Shown piece after piece: positions 12,173 to 24,159 of a stretch of 64,000 nucleotides of DNA (the first letter of the stretch is position 1; the number at the start of each line of letters is the position of its first letter). Below the pieces are notes generated by a model. It did not search any database and had not been told where the DNA came from. It worked only from the letters and a program-made list of their open reading frames with translations. The stretch is from Strongylocentrotus droebachiensis. Its lineage: Eukaryota > Echinodermata > Echinoidea > Camarodonta > Strongylocentrotidae. The stretch spans positions 1-64,000 of the forward strand of contig JAVYIG010004969.1 of NCBI GenBank assembly GCA_035222895.1, in the 5' to 3' direction. The position numbers and the translations under genes are program-made.

Positions 12173-12845
12173 AGGCCCGGTCACACAGCCTTTCGCGTCT
12201 GTATCGCGGGTAAAATTTCGCGATTTTTTTTTTGCCCGCGGTTGCCCGTGGTGGAAAATGTGCAAAATTGGCTTACCCGCGGTTTACCCGTGGTATGCCC
12301 GCGGAACAGACGCCGGCGACTGTTCCGCGTCCTTATCGCGGGTAAAGCGCGGCGATACCGCGGCCTACCACGGGTATAATAAAGCAGCCGAACCGGGCTG
12401 TAGAAATCATAACCGCTCCGTGCTTACACGCGGTACACACGCTAATGCACGTGTTATGTACAGACGCGGAACAAACGTGCTATGACCGTGCTCCACCCGC
12501 GATTACCCGCTAAAATTTCGCGTCCTACCGCGTGTAACCACGTCTTAACCGCGGCCGTAGCACGTCCTAGCACGTTCGTTCCGCGTCTGAACCGCGTCTT
12601 TACCGCGTGTGTACCACGTGTACCGCCCGCGATTACCCGCGGTCTAAATTTTTGGGCAGCCCAAAACTTTTTCGCGCGGCCAACCGCGTGTGAATTTCTT
12701 ACCGCGTGTAACGACGGGTAAAGTACGGCTGTATCGCGTCTTTATCGCGACCTCAAAGCGTCCAACAGCGTCTGCTTCACGGGCAGAAATTTTTGGCCGT
12801 GATTCGGCCGCGATACGCCCGTTAAAGGGCTGTGTGACCGGGCCT
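12173..12845. mobile_element. CpG-rich MITE with TTA target duplication (PIF/Harbinger-like)
   Basis: Begins AGGCCCGGTCACACAG and ends with the complement CTGTGTGACCGGGCCT; TTA lies immediately outside both ends (12170-12172, 12846-12848). Three-base TTA/TWA duplications are typical of PIF/Harbinger. The interior is unlike all surrounding DNA: dense in CG, made of degenerate repeats of CCGCG(T/G)-type words. Several long open frames across it are a by-product of this composition. Confidence 0.85.
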
Positions 12846-12848
12846 TTA

Positions 12849-13274
12849 GGGAGCATGTAGGACTCCATCACTGATTGTTGTTCATTTATATATAGTTTTT
12901 GCTTTTGAATGCCTGACGTCATGGTTTAACCCTGTCCCTCCCTCTCGCGCGTTGCCTGGGGACCACTTGAGTCTCACTGGTAAGGGACGCTTGTTCATCA
13001 CGCGCATGCACGTGTATCGATCACTATAACTATGAGAGACACTCGCATGAGAAGGAGTTGAGACTATTTTGTTGTCTACCTATCACGTCTCGGGATGACG
13101 AACGCATTCACGAGCACTCGGATGACGTCACAATGGGTAACGAAGTATGTCTGGCACCATGAAGCACATTTATGAGTCTAGTGAGGAATTGAAAATTTTG
13201 GAATATGAATTTATTGCAGGAAAAATAAACAAGCAAGAAGACTCGTTAACATGTTTTATGAGACAGATGTGATT
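12849..13274. other. No gene seen
   Basis: Unique-looking sequence with no open frame or repeat that could be assigned. Confidence 0.5.
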
Positions 13275-13677
13275 ACAGAAAAAGACCAGTTATGGTCATG
13301 CGATTGTATTGTGAAAGAAACGTTGTGAAATCGATCAGAAAAGGTTGATCACCTAGCATAGATGTACTGCAAGGTTCTGGAATCATAAAAATGATAAGAA
13401 ATTTGGCCAAGTCTTCATAAAGATACAAGCACTGTACATAGAAAGATGTATATGGGACTACTCACACGTGCGCGACACGTGCGTATTTTTCTCTCACATC
13501 CCAATAGATAAACTAATTTACAAAATATATCAATTAGTAGGCGGTTTCCCGACAAATTTGAATCATCATGTATTATTCAAAACATATTATTTCACATGAC
13601 TGGTAATAAGAGCTTCCATTTCATATTTTGAATTTGGGGCGTTTCCAATACTGGTCTTTACCTTTAACACCTTCTTT
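13275..13677 (+). mobile_element. TTAA-flanked MITE, copy 2
   Basis: Matches the copies at 7041 and 43863 throughout, including GGTCATGCGATTGTATTGTG and the end CTGGTCTTTACCTTTAA. The left terminus is worn (AGAAAAAGACCAGT). Confidence 0.8.
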
Positions 13678-15035
13678 CTACCAATAAGCAATCATACGTG
13701 TGTCGTGTGGGACAATGGGACTACAAATCCCAGCCCTTAGATTTTACATAATTATCTAAGTGACACTAAAGAGAAAAAAAGAAAGTAGATGACGACGAAG
13801 AAGAAAAAGGAGGAAGAGGAGAAAACCTACTTTATTATAAATTTAACGAAATACAGGAAAATTTCACAAATGAATTCAGGTAGGTCTCGGCTTATACCCT
13901 TGGCCGCAATACCCACATAAATGACAAAGCGGTGCATCAAAATGTCAAAAAGAATGTTATCTGTCAAGGCGCAAAATAATATCGGGTGACAAATTGAAAT
14001 AAAGGATCATCTAATAAAGAAAGTAATAGCAATTTCTAATCTCTTTTGATGTCGTAGACAGATTCCAATCCATTTCGTTACAATGACGTTTCCCATAATG
14101 ATCTGCCTACGCTGGAATAGAATATTTAGTTTAAATTATGTTTGTTTCTCTTGAATGGCAAATTACTACTCCCACAATATGAATTGGAGACAATCAGTTA
14201 ATAGATGCCAGAATTTTGCATAATATACAAAAGGAATCAGTTGGTAGGACTCACCCTAGGGCAATATTGGATATCAATAAATACCCTCGGCAAATCGTAT
14301 AAAGGTTTTGCAGCTTGAAAAATAACAAGGATACTTCCACAAACCCTTCGTTTTTCCTTTGCTGCCTTTAGGGCTGTGTAGGATGATAAATAGAGATAAT
14401 CACATATTGAATTAGATCTCTAACTGGAACATCATTTAATCATTTATATTTTTTTTAAAGAAGAAAGTATTTATAGAATGCCGGTCTCCTATAGAATCTG
14501 ATAAGATCTTATCTGAAAAAGATGCGTTCGTAATACAATCAGTCATTCGAGTATAAAGTATATTCATGGCCTATATACATCATTCCGCTTAGAGTTATCC
14601 CATAAATACACTCCAACAAGGAGTAGTTTAAACTTTCTTACTCTAAATTACTTTCCCCTCTCGTTTCTTTTCCTCTATTCGTCTACTTTTCTTTCTTGTT
14701 GTTATATACACGCAATCATAATGTATTGTTATAAAGGCGTATCCAGCACAAGCCTATATTCTTTTACGAAGTACGTCGCAACATCTATTTCCCTGTTGTA
14801 AACGTGAAGCTTTGTTCAATTGCATAACAATATGTATTTAAACGTTTATTATTTGAGTATTATGTCGATATGGAAAAAATAAATGGAAGAAAAAGGCAAG
14901 AAAAATAATCCAAAAGGGATTACACAGTCATGACAATGCGTTTATAAAATAAACCAATATGGAGCCCCATTTCCCTATCAACTGTTCGAAATATGGATTT
15001 GTCGTGATAAGTTTGTATCAATCCTGTATTAAAAG
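13678..15035. other. No gene seen
   Basis: AT-rich sequence with a purine-rich patch at 13771-13823. No supported gene. Confidence 0.5.
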
Positions 15036-17875
15036 AGTAGTAGTAGTAGTATTTATTTCCGAATAGAAACGCGATAACAATGCATGAGATACGGTGGATT
15101 GCCCACATTCAGCTTACCAGACATGGGAAAGCTGGTCTTTCGTGGAGTCCGGAACAATTACATAAACAAAACAAACATAAATACATATCTGAAAAAAAGT
15201 AAATAAATTGTCAGAGGAAACCATTTCATAAAAAACAAGTAATCATAACAAGATAAGGAGGGGTGGGGAACCATGCGCTAAAGTTCTGCAATCTTAGGTT
15301 TGAATGTATCAATACTAGGGGACGATTTGATATGAGGAGGAAGTGTGTTGTAGGCCTTTGCGTTTCTATACTTGAATGATCTTTTGAGGTAATTAGTTCT
15401 CGGTTTGGGTAATTTTATTTGAGCTCCAAATCGGGAATAGTAGGAATGAGCTTTCAACTAAAATTCATTTCTTAAATATTCAGGGGTGAGATTATTCATA
15501 ATTTTATAGATTAGAACGATGGAATGATGATTTATTTCTTCTTCCCAAGAGTTGCCAATTAATAAGAAAATTATGCATTTCCAAAACAGAGACATAAGAT
15601 TCAGGTTTTACTTTAAGTATTATACGCCCTGCCCTATTTTGTAATGTTTGCAGGCGATCTGTATATTTCCTGAAAGCTGCACTGTATATAACATCACCAT
15701 AATCAAAATACGGATGGATCAGTGAGCTATATATATTAATTTCAGTACCGATTCACTTTAATAGGAATTGCCTTAGTCTTCCTCAAAAGCCTAACATTTG
15801 ACCAATTTTCTTCAACATAATGTTTATATGTAAATTCCAGTTTAACTTTTCATCTACTAAGACGCCAAGGTACTTGACATGATGAACTTGATCTATGGAG
15901 ACGTCATTCAATGAAACTCGGAGGACGTTCTTTTTAGATATCAAGTGGTTGCTTCCAATGAGTAAACAAACTGTTTTTTGACAGTAGACACTTAATTTCT
16001 TTTGGCACTTCCAGTAATACATATTTCTAAGTCTGAGTTCAAAGCTAATTCAATTCCATCTATAGAACGATGTGAGAAATATAGAACAGTATCATCAGCA
16101 TACAACTGAACTTAACAGGTTTGTATACATTTTACTAAATCGTTGATATGTAAGATGAAGAGCAGTGGCCCTAGAAGGGAACCCTGAGGCATACCACACT
16201 CAATAAATGGTTCGAAAGAAAGTTCTGAATTAATAAGTGTCCTACTGACTCTGTCTGACATGTAGCTTTTAAACCCTGAACATCCCTGCTGGAAAGAACA
16301 CACTCATTCACAGTGTGAATCACACTGTGCTCCACAATGTTAAATTGGGGCGTTTTCACATTGTGGTCGATTCGTTTCACACTGTGGTTTACAGTGTGGA
16401 TAACCGGAAAAGGAAAGAAGACACTCATTCACAGTGTGAATCACACTGTGTTTCACACTGTGTTCACAGTGTGAGCTGTGATTTCACACTGTGATTCACT
16501 GTGAATGAGTGTGAATGAGTGTGTTCTTTCCAGCAGGGATGGAGTGCCAGAAATTCCTATGATATTGAGTTTCTTAATAAGAATGTCACAATTCACAGTG
16601 TCGAAGCTTTTGTTAAGTCCACAATACAACGCCCGTATACCCTTTCTTATCAGTTGCGTGAAGCCAGTCATCAGTTACTTTTAGGAGAGTGGTACTAGTT
16701 GAGTGACGTGGCTTGAAACCAGACTGGGCGGATGAAAAAATAGTGTTCTTATGTAGAAACTCCAAAACTTGCCTTTGGACAACCGGTTTCAGTATTTTCG
16801 ATACGCAGGGCAAAGTTGAGATGGGCCGATAATTTGAACGAGAGCTGTTGTCGCCACCTTTGTGAATTGGGATAATCGTGGACCTTTTCAACGAAGAGAG
16901 GTTGATCAAGTTGGCGATGTCCCGTGATATCTCGATAGCACATGCTTTCAAAACAAAAAAATGATATTTTATATTCACCTACAGACTATTTTTCAATTTG
17001 TTTATAGTTCCCAACACATCATTCTCGGTTACAGGGGTAAACTCAAAAGTTTTAATTAAGGGTATATTGTCTTCTATGTAGGTAGAGTCGTACCGGGAAT
17101 TTCTTCTGCTAAATTACTTCCTATTTCAGCAAAGAAGGTATTGAATAGGTTAGCAGTATCAACATTACTTTCTGAATTAAGCGCAACAATTGGCGTTTCA
17201 CGTTTCTTATTTGGAATGATAAATTTTAATGTTTTCCAAGTCTGCTTTGGATTAGCACTAGAAAGTGAGAATTTATCAGAGAGGTATTTCCTCTTTGCTT
17301 TTTTTTTTACATCCGTAGTAACTTTATTACGTAGTACTTTGTTTTCACACATGAGTTTTTCATCTTTAAGTTTACACGCTCTCCTTTTTGAAGGTTGTCA
17401 CGCTTTTTCATGAGTTAATAAATATCTGCATTCATCCACGGAGAGCCCATTGTACTTATTCAACAGCTTCATCAATTGAATTGCTTTGATTTATATACTC
17501 CCATTTCTGGTTGCGAATATCATTTTTCTAAACTCATTAAGTTTGTTGCAACTTCTGAAGTTATTTAATCTGGGGTGTGATGAAACATTGGCATTCCAAA
17601 TTAAAAAGCCAATAGAGTGGTCACTCATTCCATTATGAATTACTCCATAACTCTTTACGTTTTGGGATTTATTAGTAAAGAGATGATCAATTAATGTAGC
17701 AGAAACATTTGTAATTCCGGTTGCTTCATTTGTTTTAACTTGGACTAGATAATATATATTATTGATATTCATATACGTTTTTTCTCATACTCGATAAAGG
17801 TTTGGCCAGTAGGTCACAGTTTACATCTCCTACTAAACGGCAGGCGTTAAAAAAAAAACACACTCTAGAGGTGGG
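15036..17875 (-). pseudogene. 5'-truncated CR1/L2/Jockey-type LINE, broken, minus strand
   Basis: Read 3' to 5' on the window. Endonuclease C-terminal pieces at 17860-17490 (GDVNCDLL, then ..LIDHLFTN.. and MSDHSIG), a linker at 17352-17074, then reverse transcriptase from 16978 (IPIHKGGDNSSRSNYRPIS, SGFKPRHSTS), MPQGSLLGPLLFI near 16170, YADD at about 16093-16104, and thumb and tail pieces down to about 15600. Motif A reads LNKSFDTV and the Asp normally before it is Gly. The frame is broken several times and interrupted by a MITE at 16281. The 3' tail is AATAAATACTACTACTACT at about 15062-15036. Role when intact: target-primed reverse transcription. Confidence 0.85.
16281..16541. mobile_element. 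261-bp MITE inserted in the LINE reverse transcriptase
   Basis: Termini CATCCCTGCTGGAAAGAACA and complement are identical for 32 bases. The interior is a chain of CACAGTGTG / CACACTGTG words that pair with each other in many registers. It splits the reverse transcriptase coding sequence between the ..IIGISGT.. and ..GFKSYMSDR.. segments, so it came in after the LINE. No clear target duplication was identified. Confidence 0.8.
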
Positions 17876-19075
17876 TTTTTTATATCGATTTTTCGTCGAG
17901 TTCTGCTCGAAGTTCGAAAACACGGAAAAAACAATAAATAATAAACCTCTGTACAAGAACAAATTATGTAACAATTTTTTGCCCATAGAGCTTTCTGAAG
18001 TAATGATCTATTTTTGCTTTGGTATAACGATGGAAAAATCAGAGTGAAATTATCCCCCTGTGTGGATCATCAAATTAAAATGTAAAGTAATACAGCTGAT
18101 ATTCAACGATCGATAGCTCAATCTTGAAAATTGTTATCAACATGAAGATAATAAATTCAAATTAACTCAAAAGATCAATTTTCATACTTTTACTATGCGC
18201 CAAAAACACCCCCTTTTATTGTTTAGGGGAGACGTTTCATAATTTTTACCTATTTTGGAAGTACATTATGTAAAGCTGTGGCATATTTATGGGGACATCG
18301 GGGGGAAGTGATAGGGAAGCACCTGAATAGGTGCAAACACGCCTAAGAGAAAAGAAACATGAGAACAAAGGACAACAAATTATTCCGTTTGAAGAAAAAA
18401 AAATTCGGAGGGTCTCAATCTAACACATTTCCCCCAAAAATACAAAATTCTACTGCTTGTTCGCTTTGCGCCATCGCATGTACGATTACGTATACTTTTG
18501 TATTTGTTTTGGTCATGCAGGGGGGGGGGGGCAATACATTGTTTCATTCGCCCCGGGCGCCTTAATTCCTAGATTCACAATGGCAGTGATAATACTTGCA
18601 AATTAATGAGATAATACGCAGACGTCAAGAGCTAGAAAATCGTCGTGCTACAAAAATATCTCCAGGCCTATTTAATTTACCTGCGAATTTATCAGTGAAC
18701 GATAACCTGAAAGATCATGTAAGGTTAAGTAGAAAGTATACCGATACATCATTTAGAACAAATCATCTGTTTCTAGATTTCAAAATTTATATTTCATCTT
18801 AAAACCTAGAACCAAGTACATTAGCATATTCCGAGATATTACAGTAATTACATACATGAACATGAATAGAGGTGTTTAATGCGTTTATTTCCGCAAAGCT
18901 TTCTCATAGTGTCTCCCTTTTTTGTTGTTGAATTTACCTAAATTAAATACAAGTTGGTTAAGATTTTCTTCCTCTCCCTCCGTTTACAATTATGTCCTTC
19001 TTATAGAAGTTTTGCAGTTCCCGAACTGCGAAACACAAGGTATAGAGGTAGAGTCCCCACCGCAACACTAACTAT
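17876..19075. other. No gene seen
   Basis: AT-rich, with a run of 12 G at 18520-18531. Short open frames on the + strand at 18359-18802 have no recognisable motif. Confidence 0.5.
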
Positions 19076-20670
19076 GATGGTATCACTAATGTTTTACTCA
19101 AAAAAATCATCCATGTAATATTTTCTCCTCTAACACATATTTTCAATCTATCACTAACAACCGGCACTGCCCCCAATAAAATGAAGATCGCAAAGGTCAT
19201 ACCTATTTTTAAGAAAGGTGATCAACAGGACGTAGGAAATTACCGCCCCCTTTCACTTCTAACCATTTTCTCAAAGATCCCCGAAAAAATTGTTTATTCT
19301 CGCCTTATTGCTTTTTTTAATTGTAATCATGTTCTCTCCGGCTCCCAATTTGGTTTTCGCAAGAAGCACTCAACCGCGCACGCACTTCTATTATTTATCA
19401 ATGAGATTGCAAATGCTATCGACAATGTACTACATACTGCGGGTATTTTCCTGGACTTCTCCAAGGCCTTCGATACAATTAATCACGAAATTTTACTCCA
19501 TAAGTTATCCCACTATGGTGTTCGAGGGGGGGCCTTGGAGTGGTTCAGGAGCTACCTCAGTGGTAGAAAACAGTTTTATTATATAGATGGTTCGGAATCG
19601 ACTCTTCGACCAATTACCTGTGGAGTCCCGCAAAGGTTCTTTATTAGTTCAGCTCCTTTTTATTTTATACGTCAATGATCTCAAAAACTCTTCTGAAATC
19701 TTATCATTTATTCTTTTCGCGGATGACTTCAATTTATTTTGCTCTCACAAAAACCCCAAAACACTTCTAAACACTGTAAACACCGAATTAAAACTGCGTT
19801 TTTAAATGGATCTAAGCAAATAAATTGTCGCTTAATATAAATAAAACATATTTCATGCAATTTAGTAATTCTGTATCATCCTTACCAGGTCATATCAAAA
19901 TCAATAACGTAACTATCAACCAGGTTGGATCCACCAAATTCATAGGTGTCTACAAAGTTCACATAAATTGTTTATGTAAGCTGTTTCCACGGAACTCCGG
20001 TGTAATGCAAAAGTTGAAACCTTTTGTACCTCCTCATGTCATGCCTCTCACTCTATTCTACCTTGATGTTGCTTTATCTTAATTATTGTATACTCGCATG
20101 GGGGAATAGCTCTATTACCCTGATGGACAAAGTTAATGTTGTACAAAAACGGCCTGTAAGAATAATAAATAATGTTGGTTTTCTTGCTCATACAAATATG
20201 CTTTTCTTTAATTGTAATATTCTTAAAATATCTGACTTGCACTTACATAATATTAGAATATTTATGTATGAACTATCGAAAGATAATTTACCACATGCTT
20301 TCGTCTCCTTTTTTCAACGCAATAATACTATACATTCTTACCCTACTAGACAGTCAAACCATTTTCATCTCCCTCGAACTCGCACCGTTTTTGCTAACAA
20401 AACAATAATTTTTACTGGACCCAAATTCTGGAACAGCCTGAATAACGAACTAGTTGAAAGCCCCTCCATTAATTCACTTAAACGAAAGCTCAGGTGCTTC
20501 CTTTTAAGTAAGTACACTGTCGCTCATATAGGTGGAATATTTTTGTTTTACCCCAATTTATGGAAATATTTAAAAAATAATTTAAAAATAATAGATCTAG
20601 ATAATAGTATTCATTCTCAGATCTTATTGAATATTAATTTGACAATGTGTGTTTTGCGTGATTGCTAAAG
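19076..20670 (+). pseudogene. CR1/L2/Jockey-type LINE reverse transcriptase, frameshifted, plus strand
   Basis: Open from about 19076 (DGITNVLLKK..) through KVIPIFKKGD and NYRPLSLL to motif A, FLDFSKAFDTINHEILL near 19450, intact. After TCGVPQ (about 19630) a frameshift moves the frame to ..LLFILYVNDL.. and FILFADDFNLF (about 19705), where the catalytic pair is kept. Further breaks at about 19805 and 20080 separate the thumb region (NINKTYFMQF; NYCILAWGN; HSYPTRQSN; GPKFWNSLN..). It is 5'-truncated with no endonuclease domain. A different subfamily from the minus-strand LINE at 15036, as the motifs differ. Confidence 0.88.
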
Positions 20671-21640
20671 CATGTGTATGCTACTATGCTTATCAACTAG
20701 GGGACCTATGCCCTTAAGTCATAAATGACAGTGATGAGGATTAATGCCCCACAAAAGGGCACTAATATAGCACATCGACACGGTTTTGATCCTGGGGCCT
20801 CACAGTTACGAGGCCATTGCTTTGTCACTGAACCACGACTGTACGCAGCGGGGGCTAGGGTAGGGGGCAGTTTCCAAAATAAAACAAAACTAAGAAAATG
20901 CAATAAGTTTTTAATAATTTATTGCATTTTACCCCGGTCCCCAACATAAAAAAAAATCCTCTAGACGGCCATGCATTATGGCTCAAGCCATAAATTGGGG
21001 TAAAACAAAAATATTCCAACTATATGAGCGACAGTGTATTATTATTATTATCATCTTCTCTCTTACCTTGTTTATTTTGTTTCTTTGTTTATTCTGGACC
21101 TCCGGGAAGAACAGACCCATTATATTTAAGTCTCTGAATAGAGCAATCAATCCGTATTATGTTTAAGTAATTATAATTATTTTCATATTTGTATTCGTTT
21201 ATATTCATAAGAAATATATATGTTTATATGATTTGTAATACGGAAAACAAAACAAAACCAAAGCAAACCCAACTTTCTTTCTGCCACCCACATCTTGCTA
21301 TAAAATGGCAATACGAAACCTAATTACGATTCATGTCCTTGGAAAGCAACAGGTACATTCTTATCACAAAATCGATAAGGACGCCTACGTTTTTTCACTG
21401 AGTTTCTTTTTCACACTTTTTTCTTCGTGTCTGTCTTTTCGGGGTCAAATAAACCTTGTCGAAAACTCTCGATTTGTACACTTTTATTACATCAGACCTT
21501 GTAAAAGATGTTGAAGATCGAAATGTTATTTATATTTATATTTCTTTTGCAATTAAGCTTAAATTTACCATAAATTGGGTAAAAAAAAGGGAACATGCAT
21601 ACCGTAGATATTGGTGATAGATAGGTGCTGAAAACAAGGA
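20671..21640. other. LINE 3' flank and a degenerate minus-strand tRNA-like SINE head
   Basis: Reverse-complement A- and B-box-like blocks (TCGTGGTTCAGTGAC; GGATCAAAACC) lie at about 20780-20835, suggesting a degenerate SINE on the minus strand. A short (ATT)n occurs at 21037-21050. No gene. Confidence 0.35.
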
Positions 21641-21654
21641 CTAAAACTAAAAAG

Positions 21655-22015
21655 ACAATCCAATCCAATCCAATCCAAAAGATATTTGATATAGCGCCTT
21701 TTCCTTGCAGTTACAAAGCGCTGCACACACGCTCCACAATGTTTGGGCCACTTAAAACAACAGTTAGACACTTCTCAGAGATCAGTAAAGTATATGTAGG
21801 CTGGTAATAAGTAATTTCTAGCAGAATAGATGTGACTTGAGTAGTTTCTTGAACTGGTCAACAGATGAGGCCGTCTGCACAGCAGTAGGTAGTTGGTTCC
21901 ACAGTTTTGCAGCAACCGATGGAAAAGACAATTCACCAGCACGTTTCTTAGAGAGACACTGAGTGTCTCTCTCAGCCCTGATCCCACCACACCACAAAAG
22001 AAAGAAGAAGAGAAG
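21655..22015 (-). mobile_element. 3'-end fragment of a CR1/L2-type LINE, minus strand
   Basis: Minus-strand translation at about 21945-21818 gives ELSFPSVAAKLWNQLPTAVQ followed by ..SSVDQFKKLLKSHLFC and a stop. This is the conserved C-terminal tail of CR1/L2/Jockey-type ORF2 proteins. The 3' UTR runs to a pentamer tail (CCAAT on the + strand) at 21656-21678. Everything upstream is missing. Confidence 0.75.
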
Positions 22016-22339
22016 CAAACAAACATTCGGAACTGCTCTAATCAGTAACTTTTGTGTTCGACCTAGTAGTAGCTATACCCGAAGGTTCTTTGACGCTAAC
22101 CCCCTAAGAAACATCCTTGGGCGATCACAAGCAGGACGATCACACCCGGAAAATTACCAATGGGACAGTTACACCACAAGCACAATCACCCCGAGGACAA
22201 CTACCTCCGGAAAATTACCTGTCGGTCAACCACCTCCAATTACAATTACCCCTTCCCCCCTCCCTTCAGGACAACTACCCCTTTAGAGCGAGAACCCCGA
22301 GGACAATTACCCCCGAGGCAATAACCTCCCCGATGGTCA

Positions 22340-22690
22340 TCATGATAGAGACCATCGGTATTTTCAACACTTGTTGGCTGGCTGCACCACACACCCGTTT
22401 TTGTTCTTTTGTTTTGTTTTTTGTTTTATATATTTTGTCACAAACGTATTATGTAAAGGGAACCTTAATTACAAACATAATGCTTCCAAGGTTTCCTCCT
22501 CATTACTGCAGATTATTGTTAGCGTCATTTGTATTTAATGATTTGCCATTAAATCGTTTTTATTACTGTTGTATCAATCGTATATTATGAACATGTTTTG
22601 TAGCCTTGTATATACCTTACTTTGTAAATTCTTTTCACATGCAGTTAATGTGGAAATAAAACATAAATAAATATAAAAAAAAAATTACCT
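22340..22690 (+). mobile_element. Probable retroelement 3' end with poly(A), inside the foldback element
   Basis: A 3'-UTR-like AT-rich stretch ending GGAAATAAAACATAAATAAA and an A9 run, with the subrepeat array resuming directly after it. Family not identified; the poly(A) end and the interruption of the array are the evidence. Confidence 0.4.
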
Positions 22691-23283
22691 CCACAGACAT
22701 TTACACTCTAAGGATAATTACCACAAATGCCTTCGGACACTTGTCATCCGGAAAAATACACCCAGACGATATTATTTTTGAATATGGGCAGTACCAAAAA
22801 ACTGTCTCTTCACTGCTGTTACAAAATGTACAATGTTTACCAGCAACTATTTTGAATTTCAGCAACAAATCTTTCATTTTGATTATTCTGCTGGAACCAC
22901 CTCATATTTATATCAACAATCGACTGACAGGATATCGGATATCAGACAATACAAACACCATGCTTTATCTTCTAGATCCAAACCCTGTTTCCATTTGGTG
23001 AGACTGTTACATTTTTTCACATTATGTTTTAAAAACGACTAGTAAATATGAGAACATCCTATTTTCATTTTCAATATCAAAATTAATGCTTCAGTTATAA
23101 TACATGATTTGATCAATTTTGGATCAATATTGAATAACTTCTGGAAAATTTCCCCTGGATCGATGACTACTCATCGTCATAATTACGATGGACCTGAATT
23201 ATAAATAATTACCCTTATGAATTGATAATCGTTATAGTCTTTTTTATTTGGTACTTACTGATATTTGAAATTATAAGGGGGAA

Positions 23284-23582
23284 CCCCCCCCCCCCGCAAA
23301 CACTTTTTTTTGTAATTAATAAAAAAAAAAAGGAATTTTGTTTTATTCCTCCAAATGTGTAATACAAACCAAAACATACAATTGAATAAAATAAGTAAAC
23401 GTTTTCATTAGTAATATTATTAACAATACACACACATACACACACACGCACACACACACATGCCAAAACACCCTAAGAAACACGATCAAAAGCAAAAACA
23501 AAAAAAATCAACAGGCCACCCGTTTGTGTGTATGTATGCGTGCATGTGAGGGTGTTTTTGTGCGTGGGGGGGGGGGGGGGGG
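23284..23582. repeat. Poly-C, (CA)n and poly-G tracts
   Basis: C12 at 23284-23295, (CA)n-rich stretch at about 23427-23461 and G17 at 23566-23582. No gene. Confidence 0.9.
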
Positions 23583-23768
23583 TTCACGCATGTTGTTTGT
23601 ATATATATCTATTGTTATACTATATCATAATTTTTAGATGGCAACTGATTTCATTAATTTTTTCCCGATTGTAATTGATGAACTGTACATGTATCAAGGT
23701 AATTTCATTATGTTATTATGATGGAAAAGTATTGCCTTCTGAAAAACTATTTGTATCGTTTTGATATC

Positions 23769-23992
23769 GAATGAGATTTATATAAAAAAATACTGAGAGA
23801 TAAGAAAGAAATGTTTGTGCTATTGCTCTAGGGGTTATTAGCATATTGTCTGGGGCTAACCACCCTAGGGGTTAATTTTATTAAGAGATTTAATGAGATT
23901 TATATAACAAAATACTGAGAGATAAGAAAGAAATGTTTGTGCCATTGCTCTAGGGGTTATTAGCATATTGTCTGGGGCTAATTTTATTAAGA
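23769..23992. repeat. Tandem duplication, about 123 bp and 101 bp
   Basis: AATGAGATTTATATA starts both copies (23769, 23892). The second lacks a 16-base piece (AACCACCCTAGGGGTT), the length of one subrepeat of the surrounding foldback element. Confidence 0.85.
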
Positions 23993-24159
23993 CGGTAATT
24001 TTCCATGGGTAATTGTGCTCGGGGTAATTGGCCGTTGATACAATTATCCTAAGGGGGTAATCGTCTAATGGGGTAATAGTCCTAATAAAGTTATTGCCCT
24101 AGGGGTAACCTTCCGCAGGGCAATTTTCCCGATGGTAATTGCCCGTGGTTTATTCCAGG

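Larger units (their letters stand above)
22115..24155. mobile_element. Foldback element with 15-16 bp subrepeats at both ends (TU-like)
   Basis: 22115-22330 is an array of degenerate units of the form CCGNGGACAATTACC; 23985-24155 holds the complementary array GGGTAATTNNCCNNNN at about 15-16 base spacing. The two arrays face each other across about 1.65 kb. A further patch of units follows at 22685-22770. Long inverted ends made of short tandem subrepeats define foldback elements such as Drosophila FB and sea urchin TU. The middle has no credible open frame and carries other insertions. Confidence 0.6.

Noticed and set aside
12258-12922. Three open frames of 75-92 codons
   Set aside because: They lie inside the CpG-rich MITE and read its repetitive CCGCG-like words.
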